The notes beneath the pieces were generated by a model. The model was not told the DNA's origin and did no database searches. It saw nothing but the letters and a program-made list of their open reading frames with translations. Below are positions 42,155-57,100 of a DNA stretch of 64,000 bases, in pieces (position 1 is the stretch's first letter; each line of letters opens with the position of its first letter). Source of the DNA: Dryocosmus kuriphilus (taxonomy: Eukaryota; Arthropoda; Insecta; Hymenoptera; Cynipidae); assembly GCA_038277395.1 (NCBI GenBank), contig CM076195.1, positions 54,837,293-54,901,292 of the forward strand, in the 5' to 3' direction. The translations under genes were made by a program, and so were the position numbers.

Positions 42155-45100
42155 TTTTAATTTTTAACATATATTCGCGAGATACTTTCCCGAAATATTC
42201 AATATTGGCATGAAGAAAAGTGGCCGCACGGCGGTCGGAAACAGACAAAAACTCCGGGCTCCATCGCTTCCCATGAACGTATAGGACGGTCTAATTACAT
42301 ACAAAACCAAAATAGTGTACCTCTTTTAATGTTTTCTAATTTTTCAATCATATTTCGCAAGATACTTTCTCGAAATATAATATTGGCAAAAAGTGGCCGC
42401 ACGTTGGTCGGTTCGAAATACACAAAAACTCGGGCACTAGCGCTTCATGAACGTAGACGGTCTAATTACATTACAAAACACAAAAAGTTTACCTCTTTTT
42501 ATGTTTTTATATTTTCAAACCATATTCGCGAGATACTTTCTCGAAAATATTATATTGGTAAAAAAGTGGCCGCGATACGTTGGTCGATAATCGACAAAAA
42601 CTCCGGGCACTAGCGCTTCCCCCTGAACGGTAGACGTCTAATTTACATACAAAACCAAAAAAGTGTTCCTCTTTTAATGTTTTAATTTTTTCATAGTTTC
42701 GCGAGATACTTTCTCAGAAATATAATATTGGCCAATATAGTGCCCGCACGTCGATCGAAATCGACACAAAAAACTCTGGGCACTAGCGCTTCCATGAACG
42801 TAGACGGGTTCGAATTACTTAGATACAAAAAATCCAAAAAAGTTGGGTTTACCTCTTTTAATTGTTTTTAATTCCGCGAGGTACTTCAAATAATATTGGC
42901 AAAAAGGTGGCCGCGTCCAGGTTCCAATCGATATAATATTGGCACAAAAGTGTCCGGGCACCGTCGAGCGAAATCCAAAAACTCCGGGCATTATCGCGCT
43001 GCTATCTCAGGCAACGGTGATGATCTAATTACATACAAAAACCAAAAAGTTGTACCTCTTTAATGTTTTATTTTCAACATATATTCGCGAGAATACTTTC
43101 TCGAAATATAATATTGGTAAAAAAGTGCCCGCATAGCGTGATTCGCTCGAAATCGACACAAAACTCTGGGCACTGGGCAATGTTGTCGGTCTAGCGCTTA
43201 ACCATGAACGTAGACGGTACTAATTACTTACGAAATAGACCAAACATCCAAAAAAGTTGTACCTCTTGACCATGTTTTAATTTTTCATGTTTATATATTC
43301 AACATATAAGTCGAGATACTTTCTCGAAATATAATATGGGCAAAAAAAGTGCCCGCACGTTGGTCGAAATCACACAAAAACTCTGGGCACTAGCGCTTCC
43401 ATGAACGTAGACGGTCTAATTACATACAAAACCAAAAAAGTGTACCTCTTTTTATGTTTTAATTTTTTCAACATATATTCGTCGCGAGATACTTTCCGCA
43501 AATGTATAATATTGGTAAAAAAGTGTTGCACGTCGGTCGAAAATACAAAAACTCCGGCTCCAGCGTCTTTCCATGAAAACCACGTTGACGGTCTAATTAC
43601 AATATAAAACCAAAAAGTTTACCTCTTTTAATGTTTTAAAAAAGTGCCTCTTTTAATTTTTTTCAAACATATATTCGCGAGATACTTCTCGAAATATAAT
43701 ATTGGCAAAAAGTGCCGCACGTTGGTCGAAATCGACAAAAACTCCGGGCTCTAGCGCTTCCATGAACGTAGACGGTCTTAATTACATACAAAACCAAAAA
43801 AGTGTACCTCTTTTAATGTTTTAATTTTTCAACATATATTCGCGAGATACTTTCTCGAAATATAATATTGGTAAAAAAGTGCCCCCGCACGTTGGTCGAA
43901 ATCGACAAAAACTCTGGGCACTAGCGCTTCCATGAACGTAGACGGTCTAATTACATACAAAACCAAAAAAATGTTACCTCTTTTATTGTTTAATTTTTCA
44001 ACATATATTCGCGAGATACTTTCTCGAAATATAATATTGGCAAAAAAGTGCCGCACGTTGGTCGAAATACACAAAAACTCCGGGCACTAGCGCTTCCATG
44101 AACGTAGACGGTCTAATTATATACATACAAAACCAAAAAAGTTACCTCTTTAATGTTTTATATTTTTTTCAACATATATTCGCGAGATACTTTCTCGAAA
44201 TAAAAATATTGGTAAAAAAAAGTGCCCGCAACGTCGAAATCGTGACAAAAACTCTGGGCACTAGCGCTTCCATGAACGTAGACGGTCTAATTACATACAA
44301 AACCAAAAAAGTAGTGTACTCTTTTAATGTTTTAATTTTCAACAACATATATTCGCGAGATACTTTCTCGAAATATAATATTGGCAAAAAAGTGGCCCAC
44401 GTCGGTCGAAATAACACAAAAACTCCGGGCACTAGCGCTTCCATGAACGTAGACGGTCTAATTACATACAAACCAAAATTATACCTCTTTTAATGTTTAT
44501 ATTTTCAACATATAGTCGCGAGATACTTTCTCGAAATATAATATTGGTAAAAAAGTTCCCGCACGTTGGTCGAAAAATCGACAAAAACTCCGGGCACTAG
44601 CGCTTCCATGATCGCTTCCATTTACATACAAAACCAAAAAAGTGTACTCTTTTAATGTTATAATTTTTTATTCGCGAGATACTTTCTCGAAATATAATAT
44701 TGGTAAATTTTGGCCGCACGTTGGTCGAAATCGACAAAAAACTTCGGGCACTAAGCGCTTCCATGAACGTTCTAATTACATTAAAACCAAAAAAAGTTAC
44801 CTTTTTAATGTTTTAATTTTTCAACATATATTCGCGAGATACTTTCTCGAAATATAATATTGGTAAAAAAAGGGCCGCACGTTGGTCGAAATCGACAAAA
44901 ACTCCGGGCACTAGCGCTTCCATGAACGTAGACGGTCTAATTACATACAAAACCAAAAAAGTGTACCTCTTTTAATGTTTAATTTTTCAAACATATATTC
45001 GCGAGATACTTTCTCGAAATATAATATTGGCAAAAAAGTGCCGCACGTTGGTCGAAATCGACAAAAACTCTGGGCACTAGCGCTTCCATGAACGTAGACG

Positions 45101-48100
45101 GAACGTAGACGGTCTAATTACATACAAAAGATACTTTCTCGAAATAAAATTGTGTACCTCTTTCGAAATAATGTTTTAATTCTAATTTCAAAACCATAAA
45201 TCGCGAGATACTTTTCAACATCGAAATATAAATATAATTGGCAAAAAAGTGCCGCACGTTGGTCGAAATCCGACAAAAACTCCTGGGCACTAGCGCTTCC
45301 ATGAACGTAGTCGGTCTAATTTACATACAAAACCAAAAATAACCGCTTCCTTCTCGAAGTATTATATTTGTCAAAATGCCGCACTAGCTTAATGTTGGTT
45401 ACCTAGTCTTTTTAATTCTAATTTACATATATTCTTTTAAAATGTTTTAATTTTTCGAGATACTTTCTCGAAATTAATATTGGTAAAAAAAAGTGCCGCA
45501 CGTTGGTCGAAATCGACAAAAACTCCGGGCACTAGCGCTTCCATGAACGTAGACGGTCTAATTACATACAAAAACCAAAAAAGTTCTTTTTATGTTTTAA
45601 TTTTTCAACATATATTCGCGAGATACTTTCTCGAAATATAATATTGGTAAAAAAGTGCCCGCACGTTGGTCGAAAATCGACAAAAACTCCGGGCACTAGC
45701 GCTTCCATGAACGTAGACGGTCTAATTACATACAAAACCAAAAAAGTGTACCTCTTTTAATGTTTTTAATTTTTCAACATATATTCGCGAGATACTTTCT
45801 TTCTCGAAATATAATATTGGTGCCGCACGTTGGTCGAAATCGACAAAAACTCCGGGCACTAGCGTTCCATGAACGTAGACGGTCTAATTACACAAAAAGT
45901 GTACTCTTTTTATGTTTATAGATTTTTTAACATTAGTCGCTTCCATGAACGTAGACGGCTCTAATTAACATACAAACCAAAAAAGTCCGTAACCGCACTT
46001 TCATAATAAACTTTCGGCAATAATTTAACGTAGACGGTCTAATACATACAAAACCAAAAAAGGGCCTCTTTTAATGTTTTAATTATTTTCAACATATATT
46101 CGCGAGATACTTTCTCGAAATATAATATTGGCAAAAAAGTGCCCGCACGTTTTGGTCGAAATCGACAAAAACTCTGGGCACTAGCGCTTCCATGAACGTA
46201 GACGGTCTAATTACATACAAAAACCCAAAAAAGTGTACCTCTTTTAATGTTTTAATTTTTCAACATATATTCGCGAGATACTTTCTCGAAATATAATATT
46301 GGTAAAAAAGTGCCCGCACGTTGGTCGAAATCGACAAAAACTCTGGGCACTAGCGCTTCCATGAACGTAGACGGTCTAATTACATACAAAACCAAAAAGT
46401 TACCTCTTTTAATGTTTAATTTTTCAACATATATTCGCGAGATACTTTCTCGAAATATAATATTGGTAAAAAAAGTGCCCGCACGTTGGTCGAAATCGAC
46501 ACAAAAACTCTGGGCACCTAGCGCTTCCATGAACTAGACGGTCTAATTACATCTTTCTCAAAACCAAAAAAACCCGTCCGGGCCTACTACGTAATTACAT
46601 TTAAAAACCAATTAAGTGTTTTAATTTTTAATTTTTCAATTTTTAATATATTCGCGAGATACTTTCTCGAAATATAATATTGGTAAAAAAGTGCCCGCAC
46701 GTTGGTCGAAATCGACAAAAACTCCGGGCACTAGCGCTTCCATGAACGTAGACGGTCTAATTACATACAAAACCAAAAAAGTGTACCTCTTTTAATGTTT
46801 TAATTTTTTCAACATATATTCGCGAGATACTTTCTCGAAATATAATATTGGTAAAAAAGTGCCGCACGTTGGTCGAAATCGACAAAAACTCCGGGCACTA
46901 GCGCTTCCATGAACGTAGACGGTCTAATTACATACAAAACCAAAAAAAGTGTACCTCTTTTAAATGTTTTAATTTTTCAACATATATTCGCGAGATACTT
47001 TCTCGAAATATAATATTGGCAAAAAAAGTGCCCGCACGTTGGTCGAAATCGACAAAAACTCCGGGCACTAAGCGCTTCCATGAACGTAGACGGTCTAATT
47101 ACATACAAAACCAAAAAAGTATACCTCCGCACTTTAACAAAAACTCTGGGCACTAGCGCTTCCATAACGTAGACGGGTCTAATTAACATAATGTTTTAGT
47201 TTTAATTATTTATTTTCGCGAGATACTTTCTCGAAAATATAATATTGGCAAAAAAGTGCCCCGCACGTTGGTCGAAATTCCGGGCACTAGCGCTTCCATG
47301 AACGAAACGGTCTAATTACATACAAAACCAAAAAGTGTACCTCTTTTAATGTTTTAATTTTTCAATATATGGTTCCGAGATACTTTCTCGAAATATAATA
47401 TTGGCAAAAAGTGGCCGCACGTCGGTCGAAATACGACAAAAACTCCGGGCACTAGCGCTTCCATGAACGTAGACGGTCTAATTACATACAAAACCAAAAA
47501 AGTATACCTCTTTTAATGTTTTAATTTTTCAACATATATTCGCGAGATACTTTCGAAATATAATATTGGCAAAAAAGTGCCGCACGTTGGTCGAAATCGA
47601 CAAAAACTCTGGGCACTAGCGCTTCCATGAACGTAGACGGTCTAATTACATACAAAACCAAAAAAGTGTACCTCTTTTAATGTTTTATTTTTCAATATAT
47701 ATATCGAGATACTTTCAAAACCAAAAAAGTTTACCTCTTTTAATGTTTTAATTTTTTCAACATATATTCGCGAGATACTTTCTCGAAATATAATATTGGC
47801 AAAAAAGTGCCGCACGTTGGTCGAAATCGACAAAAACTCCGGGCACTAGCGCTTCCATGAACGTAGACGGTCTAATTACATACAAAACCAAAAAACCTCT
47901 GTACCTGTTTTTTTCAACATATATTCGTTTTAAAATTTTCAATTGGTATATACGTCGCGAGAAATACTTTCTCTCTGGGAAATTCCATGAATATTGGTTA
48001 CAAAAAAGTGTTTTAATTTTTCACGTATATTCGTCGAAATACTTTCGAAAAAAACTCCGGGCACTAGCGCTTCCATGAAAAAACGTAGACGGTCTAATTA
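42155..48100 (+). repeat. Degraded edge of the 167-bp satellite array
   Basis: The same monomer as in the main array but with many substitutions, indels, partial units and scrambled joins (for example 42840-43260, 45300-45480, 45890-46080, 47690-47760 and 47900-48110). Divergence is highest next to the gap and falls to the right. Confidence 0.93.
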
Positions 48101-51100
48101 CATACAAACAAAAAGGCCGCACGTCGGTCGAAATACACAAAAACTCTGGGCACTAGCGCTTCCATGAACGTAGACGGTCTAATTACATACAAAACCAAAA
48201 AAGTTTACCTCTTTTAATGTTTTAATTTTTCAACATATATTCGCGAGATACTTTCTCGAAATATAATATTGGCAAAAAAAGTGCCCGCACGTTGGTCGAA
48301 ATCGACAAAAAAAACTCCGGGCACTAGCGCTTCCATGAACGTAGACGGTCTAATTACATACAAAAACCAAAAAAGTGTACCTCTTTTAATGTTTTAATTT
48401 TTCAACATATATTCGCGAGATACTTTCTCGAAATATAATATTGGTAAAAAAGTGCCCGCACGTTGGTCGAAATCGACAAAAACTCCGGGCACTAGCGCTT
48501 CCATGAACGTAGACGGTCTAATTACATACAAAACCAAAAAAAGTACCTCTTTTAATGTTTTTATTTTTTCAACATATATTCGCGAGATACTTTCTCGAAA
48601 TATAATATTGGTAAAAAAGTGCCCGCACGTTGGTCGAAATCGACAAAAAACTCGGGCACTAGCGCTTCCATGAACGTAGACGGTCTAATTACATACAAAA
48701 CCAAAAAAAGTGTACCTCTTTTAATGTTTTAATTTTTCAACATATATTCGCGAGATACTTTCTCGAAATATAATATTGGCAAAAAAGTGCCCGCACGTTG
48801 GTCGAAATCGACAAAAACTCCGGGCACTAGCGCTTCCATGAACGTAGACGGTCTAATTACATACAAAAACCAAAAAAGTGTACCTCTTTTAATGTTTTAA
48901 TTTTTCAACATATATTCGCGAGATACTTTCTCGAAATATAATATTGGTAAAAAAGTGCCCGCACGTTGGTCGAAATCGACAAAAACTCCGGGCACTAGCG
49001 CTTCCATGAACGTAGACGGTCTAATTACATACAAAACCAAAAAAGTGTACCTCTTTTAATGTTTTAATTTTTCAACATATATTCGCGAGATACTTTCTCG
49101 AAATATAATATTGGTAAAAAAGTGCCCGCACGTTGGTCGAAATCGACAAAAACTCCGGGCACTAGCGCTTCCATGAACGTAGACGGTCTAATTACATACA
49201 AAACCAAAAAAGTGTACCTCTTTTAATGTTTTAATTTTTCAACATATATTCGCGAGATACTTTCTCGAAATATAATATTGGTAAAAAAGTGCCCGCACGT
49301 TGGTCGAAATCGACAAAAACTCTGGGCACTAGCGCTTCCATGAACGTAGACGGTCTAATTACATACAAAACCAAAAAAGTGTACCTCTTTTAATGTTTTA
49401 ATTTTTCAACATATTCGCGAGATACTTTCTCGAAATATAATATTGGCAAAAAAGTGCCCGCACGTTGGTCGAAATCGACAAAAAAAAACTCCGGGCACTA
49501 GCGCTTCCATGAACGTAGACGGTCTAATTACATACAAAACCAAAAAAGTGTACCTCTTTTAATGTTTTAATTTTTCAACATATATTCGCGAGATACTTTC
49601 TCGAAATATAATATTGGCAAAAAAAGTGCCCGCACGTTGGTCGAAATCGACAAAAACTCCGGGCACTAGCGCTTCCATGAACGTAGACGGTCTAATTACA
49701 TACAAAACCAAAAAAGTGTACCTCTTTTAATGTTTTAATTTTTCAACATATATTCGCGAGATACTTTCTCGAAATATAATATTGGTAAAAAAGTGCCCGC
49801 ACGTTGGTCGAAATCGACAAAAACTCCGGGCACTAGCGCTTCCATGAACGTAGACGGTCTAATTACATACAAAACCAAAAAAGTGTACCTCTTTTAATGT
49901 TTTAATTTTTCAACATATATTCGCGAGATACTTTCTCGAAATATAATATTGGTAAAAAAGTGCCCGCACGTTGGTCGAAATCGACAAAAAAAAACCGGGC
50001 ACTAGCGCTTCCATGAACGTAGACGGTCTATTACATACAAAACCAAAAAAGTGTACCTCTTTTAATGTTTTAATTTTTTTTCAACATATATTCGCGAGAT
50101 ACTTTCTCGAAATATAATATTGGTAAAAAAGTGCCGCACGTTGTTGGTCGAAATCGACAAAAACTCCGGGCACTAGCGCTTCCATGAACGTAGACGGTCT
50201 AATTACATACAAAACCAAAAAAAAAGTGTACCTCTTTTAATGTTTTAATTTTTCAACATATATTCGCGAGATACTTTCTCGAAATATAATATTGGTAAAA
50301 AAAGTGTCGCTCGGGCACACGCTTCCATGAACGTCGAAATCGAAAAAAAACTCCGGGCACTAGCGCTTCCATGAACGTAGACGGTCTAATTACATACAAA
50401 ACCAAAAAAGTGTACCTCTTTTAATGTTTTAATTTTTCAACATATATTCGCGAGACTTTCTACTTTCTCGAAATATAATATTGGCAAAAAAAAAAGTGCC
50501 CGCACGTTGGTCGAAATCGACAAAAACTCCGGGCACTAGCGCTTCCATGAACGTAGACGGTCTAATTACATACAAAACCAAAAAAAAGTGTACCTCTTTT
50601 AATGTTTTAATTTTTCAACATATATTCGCGAGATACTTTCTCGAAATATAATATTGGCAAAAAAGTGCCCGCACGTTGGTCGAAATCGACAAAAAAAACT
50701 CCGGGCACTAGCGCTTCCATGAACGTAGACGGTCTAATTACATACAAAACCAAAAAAGTGTACCTCTTTTTTTTTTTTATTTTTTTCACATATATTCGCG
50801 AGATACTTTCTCGAAATATAATATTGGTAAAAAAGTGCCCGCACGTTGGTCGAAATCGACAAAAAACTCCGGGCACTAGCGCTTCCATGAACGTAGACGG
50901 TCTAATTACATACAAAAAAACCAAAAAAGTGTACCTCTTTTAATGTTTTAATTTTTCAACATATATTCGCGAGATACTTTCTCGAAATATAATATTGGCA
51001 AAAAAAGGCCCGCACGTTGGTCGAAATCGACAAAAACTCTCCGGGCACTAGCGCTTCCATGAACGTAGACGGTCTAATTACATACAAAACCAAAAAAAAA

Positions 51101-54100
51101 GTGTACCTCTTTTAATGTTTTAATTTTTCAACATATATTCGCGAGATACTTTCTCGAAATATAATATTGGCAAAAAGTGCCCGCACGTTGGTCGAAATCG
51201 ACAAAAACTCCGGGCACTAGCGCTTCCATGAACGTAGACGGTCTAATTACATACAAAACCAAAAAAGTGTACCTCTTTTAATGTTTTAATTTTTCAACAT
51301 ATATTCGCGAGATACTTTCTCGAAATATAATATTGGCAAAAAGTGCCCGCACGTTGGTCGAAATCGACAAAAACTCCGGGCACTAGCGCTTCCATGAACG
51401 TAGACGGTCTAATTACATACAAAACCAAAAAAGTGTACCTCTTTTAATGTTTTAATTTTTCAACATATATTCGCGAGATACTTTCTCGAAATATAATATT
51501 GGTAAAAAAGTGCCCGCACGTTGGTCGAAATCGACAAAAACTCCGGGCACTAGCGCTTCCATGAACGTAGACGGTCTAATTACATACAAAACCAAAAAAA
51601 AAAGTGTACCTCTTTTAATGTTTTAATTTTTCAACATATATTCGCGAGATACTTTCTCGAAATATAATATTGGTAAAAAAGTGCCCGCACGTTGGTCGAA
51701 ATCGACAAAAACTCCGGGCACTAGCGCTTCCATGAACGTAGACGGTCTAATTACATACAAAACCAAAAAAGTGTACCTCTTTTAATGTTTTAATTTTTCA
51801 ACATATATTCGCGAGATACTTTCTCGAAATATAATATTGGTAAAAAAGTGCCCGCACGTTGGTCGAAATCGACAAAAACTCCGGGCACTAGCGCTTCCAT
51901 GAACGTAGACGGTCTAATTACATACAAAACCAAAAAAGTGTACCTCTTTTAATGTTTTAATTTTTCAACATATATATTCGCGAGATACTTTCTCGAAATA
52001 TAATATTGGAAAAAAGTGTGCCCGCACGTCGGTCGAAATCGACAAAAACTCCGGGCACTAGCGCTTCCATGAACGTAGACGGTCTAATTACATACAAAAC
52101 CAAAAAAGTGTACCTCTTTTAATGTTTTAATTTTTCAACATATATTCGCGAGATACTACTTTTCGAAATATAATATTGGTAAAAAAGTGCCCGCACGTTG
52201 GTCGAAATCGACAAAAACTCTCGGGCACTAGCGCTTCCATGAACGTAGACGGTCTAATTACATACAAAACCAAAAAAGTGTACCTCTTTTAATGTTTTAA
52301 TTTTTCAACATATATTCGCGAGATACTTTCTCGAAATATAATATTGGTAAAAAAGTGCCCGCACGTTGGTCGAAATCGACAAAAACTCCGGGCACTAGCG
52401 CTTCCATGAACGTAGACGGTCTAATTACATACAAAACCAAAAAAGTGTACCTCTTTTTAATGTTTTTTTTTTTCAACATATATTCGCGAGATACTTTCTC
52501 GAAATATAATATTGGTAAAAAGTGCCCGCACGTTGGTCGAAATCGACAAAAAAACTCCGGGCACTAGCGCTTCCATGAACGTAGACGGTCTAATTACATA
52601 CAAAACCAAAAAAGTGTACCTCTTTTAATGTTTTTAATTTTTTTCAACATATATTCGCGAGATACTTTCTCGAAATATAATATTGGTAAAAAAGTGCCGC
52701 ACGTTGGTCGAAATCGACAAAAAAACTCCGGGCACTAGCGCTTCCATGAACGTAGACGGTCTAATTACATACAAAAAAAAAAAAGTGTACCTCTTTTTTT
52801 AATGTTTTAATTTTTCAACATATATTCGCGAGATACTTTCTCGAAATATAATATTGGTAAAAAAGTGCCCGCACGTTGGTCGAAATCGACAAAAAACTCC
52901 GGGCACTAGCGCTTCCATGAACGTAGACGGTCTAATTACATACAAAACCAAAAAAGTGTACCTCTTTTAATGTTTTAATTTTTCAACATATATTCGCGAG
53001 ATACTTTCTCGAAATATAATATTGGTAAAAAAAAGTGCCCGCACGTTGGTCGAAATCGACAAAAAAAACTCTGGGCACTAGCGCTTCCATGAACGTAGAC
53101 GGTCTAATTACATACAAAACCAAAAAAAAAAATACCTCTTTTAATGTTTTAATTTTTTTCATATATTCGCGAGATACTTTCTCGAAATATAATATTGGTA
53201 AAAAAGTGCCCGCACGTTGGTCGAAATCGACAAAAAAAACTCCGGGCACTAGCGCTTCCATGAACGTAGACGGTCTAATTACATACAAAAAAACCAAAAA
53301 AAAAAGTACCTCTTTTTTAATGTTTTAATTTTTCAACATATATTCGCGAGATACTTTCTCGAAATATAATATTGGTAAAAAAGTGCCCGCACGTTGGTCG
53401 AAATCGACAAAAACTCTGGGCACTAGCGCTTCCATGAACGTAGACGGTCTAATTACATACAAAACCAAAAAAGTGTACCTCTTTTTATGTTTTAATTTTT
53501 TCAAACATATATATTCGCGAGATACTTTCTCGAAATAAATATTGGTAAAAAAGTGCCCGCACGTTGGTCGAAATCGACAAAAACTCCGGGCACTAGCGCT
53601 TCCATGAACGTAGACGGTCTAATTACATACAAAACCAAAAAAGTGTACCTCTTTTAATGTTTTAATTTTTCAACATATATTCGCGAGATACTTTCTCGAA
53701 ATATAATATTGGCAAAAAAGTGCCCGCACGTTGGTCGAAATCGACAAAAAAAACTCGGGCACTAGCGCTTCCATGAACGTAGACGGTCTAATTACATACA
53801 AAACCAAAAAAGTGTACCTCTTTTAATGTTTTAATTTTTCAACATATATTCGCGAGATACTTTCTCGAAATATAATATTGGTAAAAAAAAAAGTGCCCGC
53901 ACGTTGGTCGAAATCGACAAAAACTCCGGGCACTAGCGCTTCCATGAACGTAGACGGTCTAATTACATACAAAAACCAAAAAAGTGTACCTCTTTTAATG
54001 TTTTAATTTTTCAACATATATTCGCGAGATACTTTCTCTCGAAATATAATATTGGTAAAAAAGTGCCCGCACGTTGGTCGAAATCGACAAAAAAACTCCG

Positions 54101-57100
54101 GGCACTAGCGCTTCCATGAACGTAGACGGTCTAATTACATACAAAACCAAAAAAAAAGTGTACCTCTTTTAATGTTTTTTATTTTTCAACATATATTCGC
54201 GAGATACTTTCTCGAAATATAATATTGGTAAAAAAAGTGCCCGCACGTTGGTCGAAATCGACAAAAAACTCCGGGCACTAGCGCTTCCATGAACGTAGAC
54301 GGTCTAATTACATACAAAACCAAAAAAGTGTACCTCTTTTAATGTTTTAATTTTTCAACATATATTCGCGAGATACTTTCTCGAAATATAATATTGGTAA
54401 AAAAGTGCCCGCACGTTGGTCGAAATCGACAAAAAACTCCGGGCACTAGCGCTTCCATGAACGTAGACGGTCTAATTACATACAAAACCAAAAAAGTGTA
54501 CCTCTTTTAATGTTTTAATTTTTTTAACATATCGCGCGAGATACTTTCTCGAAATATATAATATTGGCAAAAAGTGCCCGCACGTTGGTCGAAATCGACA
54601 AAAACTCTGGGCACTAGCGCTTCCATGAACGTAGACGGTCTAATTACATACAAAAAAAAAAAAAAAGTGTCTTTTAATGTTTTATTTTTTCAACATATAT
54701 TCGCGAGATACTTTCTCGAAATATAATATTGGCAAAAAAAGTGCCCGCACGTTGGTCGAAATCGACAAAAACTCCGGGCACTAGCGCTTCCATGAACGTA
54801 GACGGTCTAATTACATACAAAACCAAAAAAGTGTACCTCTTTTAATGTTTTAATTTTTCAACATATATCGCGAGATACTTTCTCGAAATATAATATTGGT
54901 AAAAAAGTGCCCGCACGTTGGTCGAAATCGACAAAAAAAAAACTCCGGGCACTAGCGCTTCCATGAACGTAGACGGTCTAATTACATACAAAAAAAAAAA
55001 AAGTGTACCTCTTTTAATGTTTTAATTTTTCAACATATATTCGCGAGATACTTTCTCGAAATATAATATTGGTAAAAAAAGTGCGCACGTTGGTCGAAAT
55101 CGACAAAAAAACTCTCCGGGCACTAGCGCTTCCATGAACGTAGACGGTCTAATTACATACAAAACCAAAAAAGTGTACCTCTTTTAATGTTTTAATTTTT
55201 CAACATATATTCGCGAGATACTTTCTCGAAATATAATATTGGTAAAAAAAGTGCCCGCACGTTGGTCGAAATCGACAAAAAAACCGGGCACTAGCGCTTC
55301 CATGAACGTAGACGGTCTAATTACATACAAAACCAAAAAAGTGTACCTCTTTTAATGTTTTAATTTTTCAACAACATATATTCGCGAGATACTTTCTCGA
55401 AATATAATATTGGTAAAAAAGTGCCCGCACGTTGGTCGAAATCGACAAAAAAAAAACTCCGGGCACTAGCGCTTCCATGAACGTAGACGGTCTAATTACA
55501 TACAAAACCAAAAAAGTGTACCTCTTTTAATGTTTTAATTTTTTTCATATATTCGCGAGATACTTTCTCGAAATATAATATTGGAAAAAAAAGTGCCCGC
55601 ACGTTGGTCGAAATCGACAAAAACTCCGGGCACTAGCGCTTCCATGAACGTAGACGGTCTAATTACATACAAAACCAAAAAAGTGTACCTCTTTTAATGT
55701 TTTTTATTTTTTCAACATATATTCGCGAGATACTTTCTCGAAATATAATATTGGTAAAAAAGTGCCCGCACGTTGGTCGAAATCGACAAAAACTCCGGGC
55801 ACTAGCGCTTCCATGAACGTAGACGGTCTAATTACATACATACAAAACAAAAAAGTGTACCTCTTTTAATGTTTTAATTTTTCAACATATATTCGCGAGA
55901 TACTTTCTCGAAATATAATATTGGTAAAAAAGTGCCCGCACGTTGGTCGAAATCGACAAAAACTCCGGGCACTAGCGCTTCCATGAACGTAGACGGTCTA
56001 ATTACATACAAAACCAAAAAAGTGTACCTCTTTTAATGTTTTAATTTTTCAACATATATTCGCGAGATACTTTCTCGAAATATAATATTGGTAAAAAAGT
56101 GCCCGCACGTTGGTCGAAATCGACAAAAAAACTCCGGGCACTAGCGCTTCCTTCCATGAACGTAGACGGTCTAATTACATACAAAACCAAAAAAAAAAGT
56201 GTACCTCTTTTAATGTTTTTTATTTTTCAACATATATTCGCGAGATACTTTCTCGAAATATAATATTGGTAAAAAAGTGCCCGCACGTTGGTCGAAATCG
56301 ACAAAAACTCCGGGCACTAGCGCTTCCATGAACGTAGACGGTCTAATTACATACAAAACCAAAAAAGTGTACCTCTTTTTTTAATTTTTAATATTTTTTT
56401 TTACAACATATATATTCGCGAGAAAAACTCCGGGCACTTTCTTTCTCGAAATATAATATTTTTTTCAAAAAGTGAGATACTTTCTCGCAATATAATATTG
56501 TTGGTCGAAATCGACAAAAACTCCGGGCACTAGCGCTTCCATGAACGTAGACGGTCTAATTACATACAAAACCAAAAAAAGTGTACCTCTTTTAATGTTT
56601 TAATTTTTCAACATATATTCGCGAGATACTTTCTCGAAATATAATATTGGTAAAAAAAGTGCCCGCACGTTGGTCGAAATCGACAAAAAACTCCGGGCAC
56701 TAGCGCTTCCATGAACGTAGACGGTCTAATTACATACAAAACCAAAAAAGTGTACCTCTTTTAATGTTTTAATTTTTCAACATATATTCGCGAGATACTT
56801 TCTCGAAATATAATATTGGTAAAAAAGTGCCCGCACGTTGGTCGAAATCGACAAAAAACTCCGGGCACTAGCGCTTCCATGAACGTAGACGGTCTAATTA
56901 CATACAAAACCAAAAAAGTGTACCTCTTTTTTAATGTTTTAATTTTTCAACATATATTCGCGAGATACTTTCTCGAAATATAATATTGGTAAAAAAGTGC
57001 CCGCACGTTGGTCGAAATCGACAAAAAAAACCGGGCACTAGCGCTTCCATGAACGTAGACGGTCTAATTACATACAAAACCAAAAAGTACCCTCTTTTAA

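Noticed and set aside
48901..49067. CENP-B box in the satellite monomer
   Set aside because: The essential pattern TTCGNNNNANNCGGG was not found on either strand of the monomer. GCACGTTGGTCGAAA is only superficially similar.
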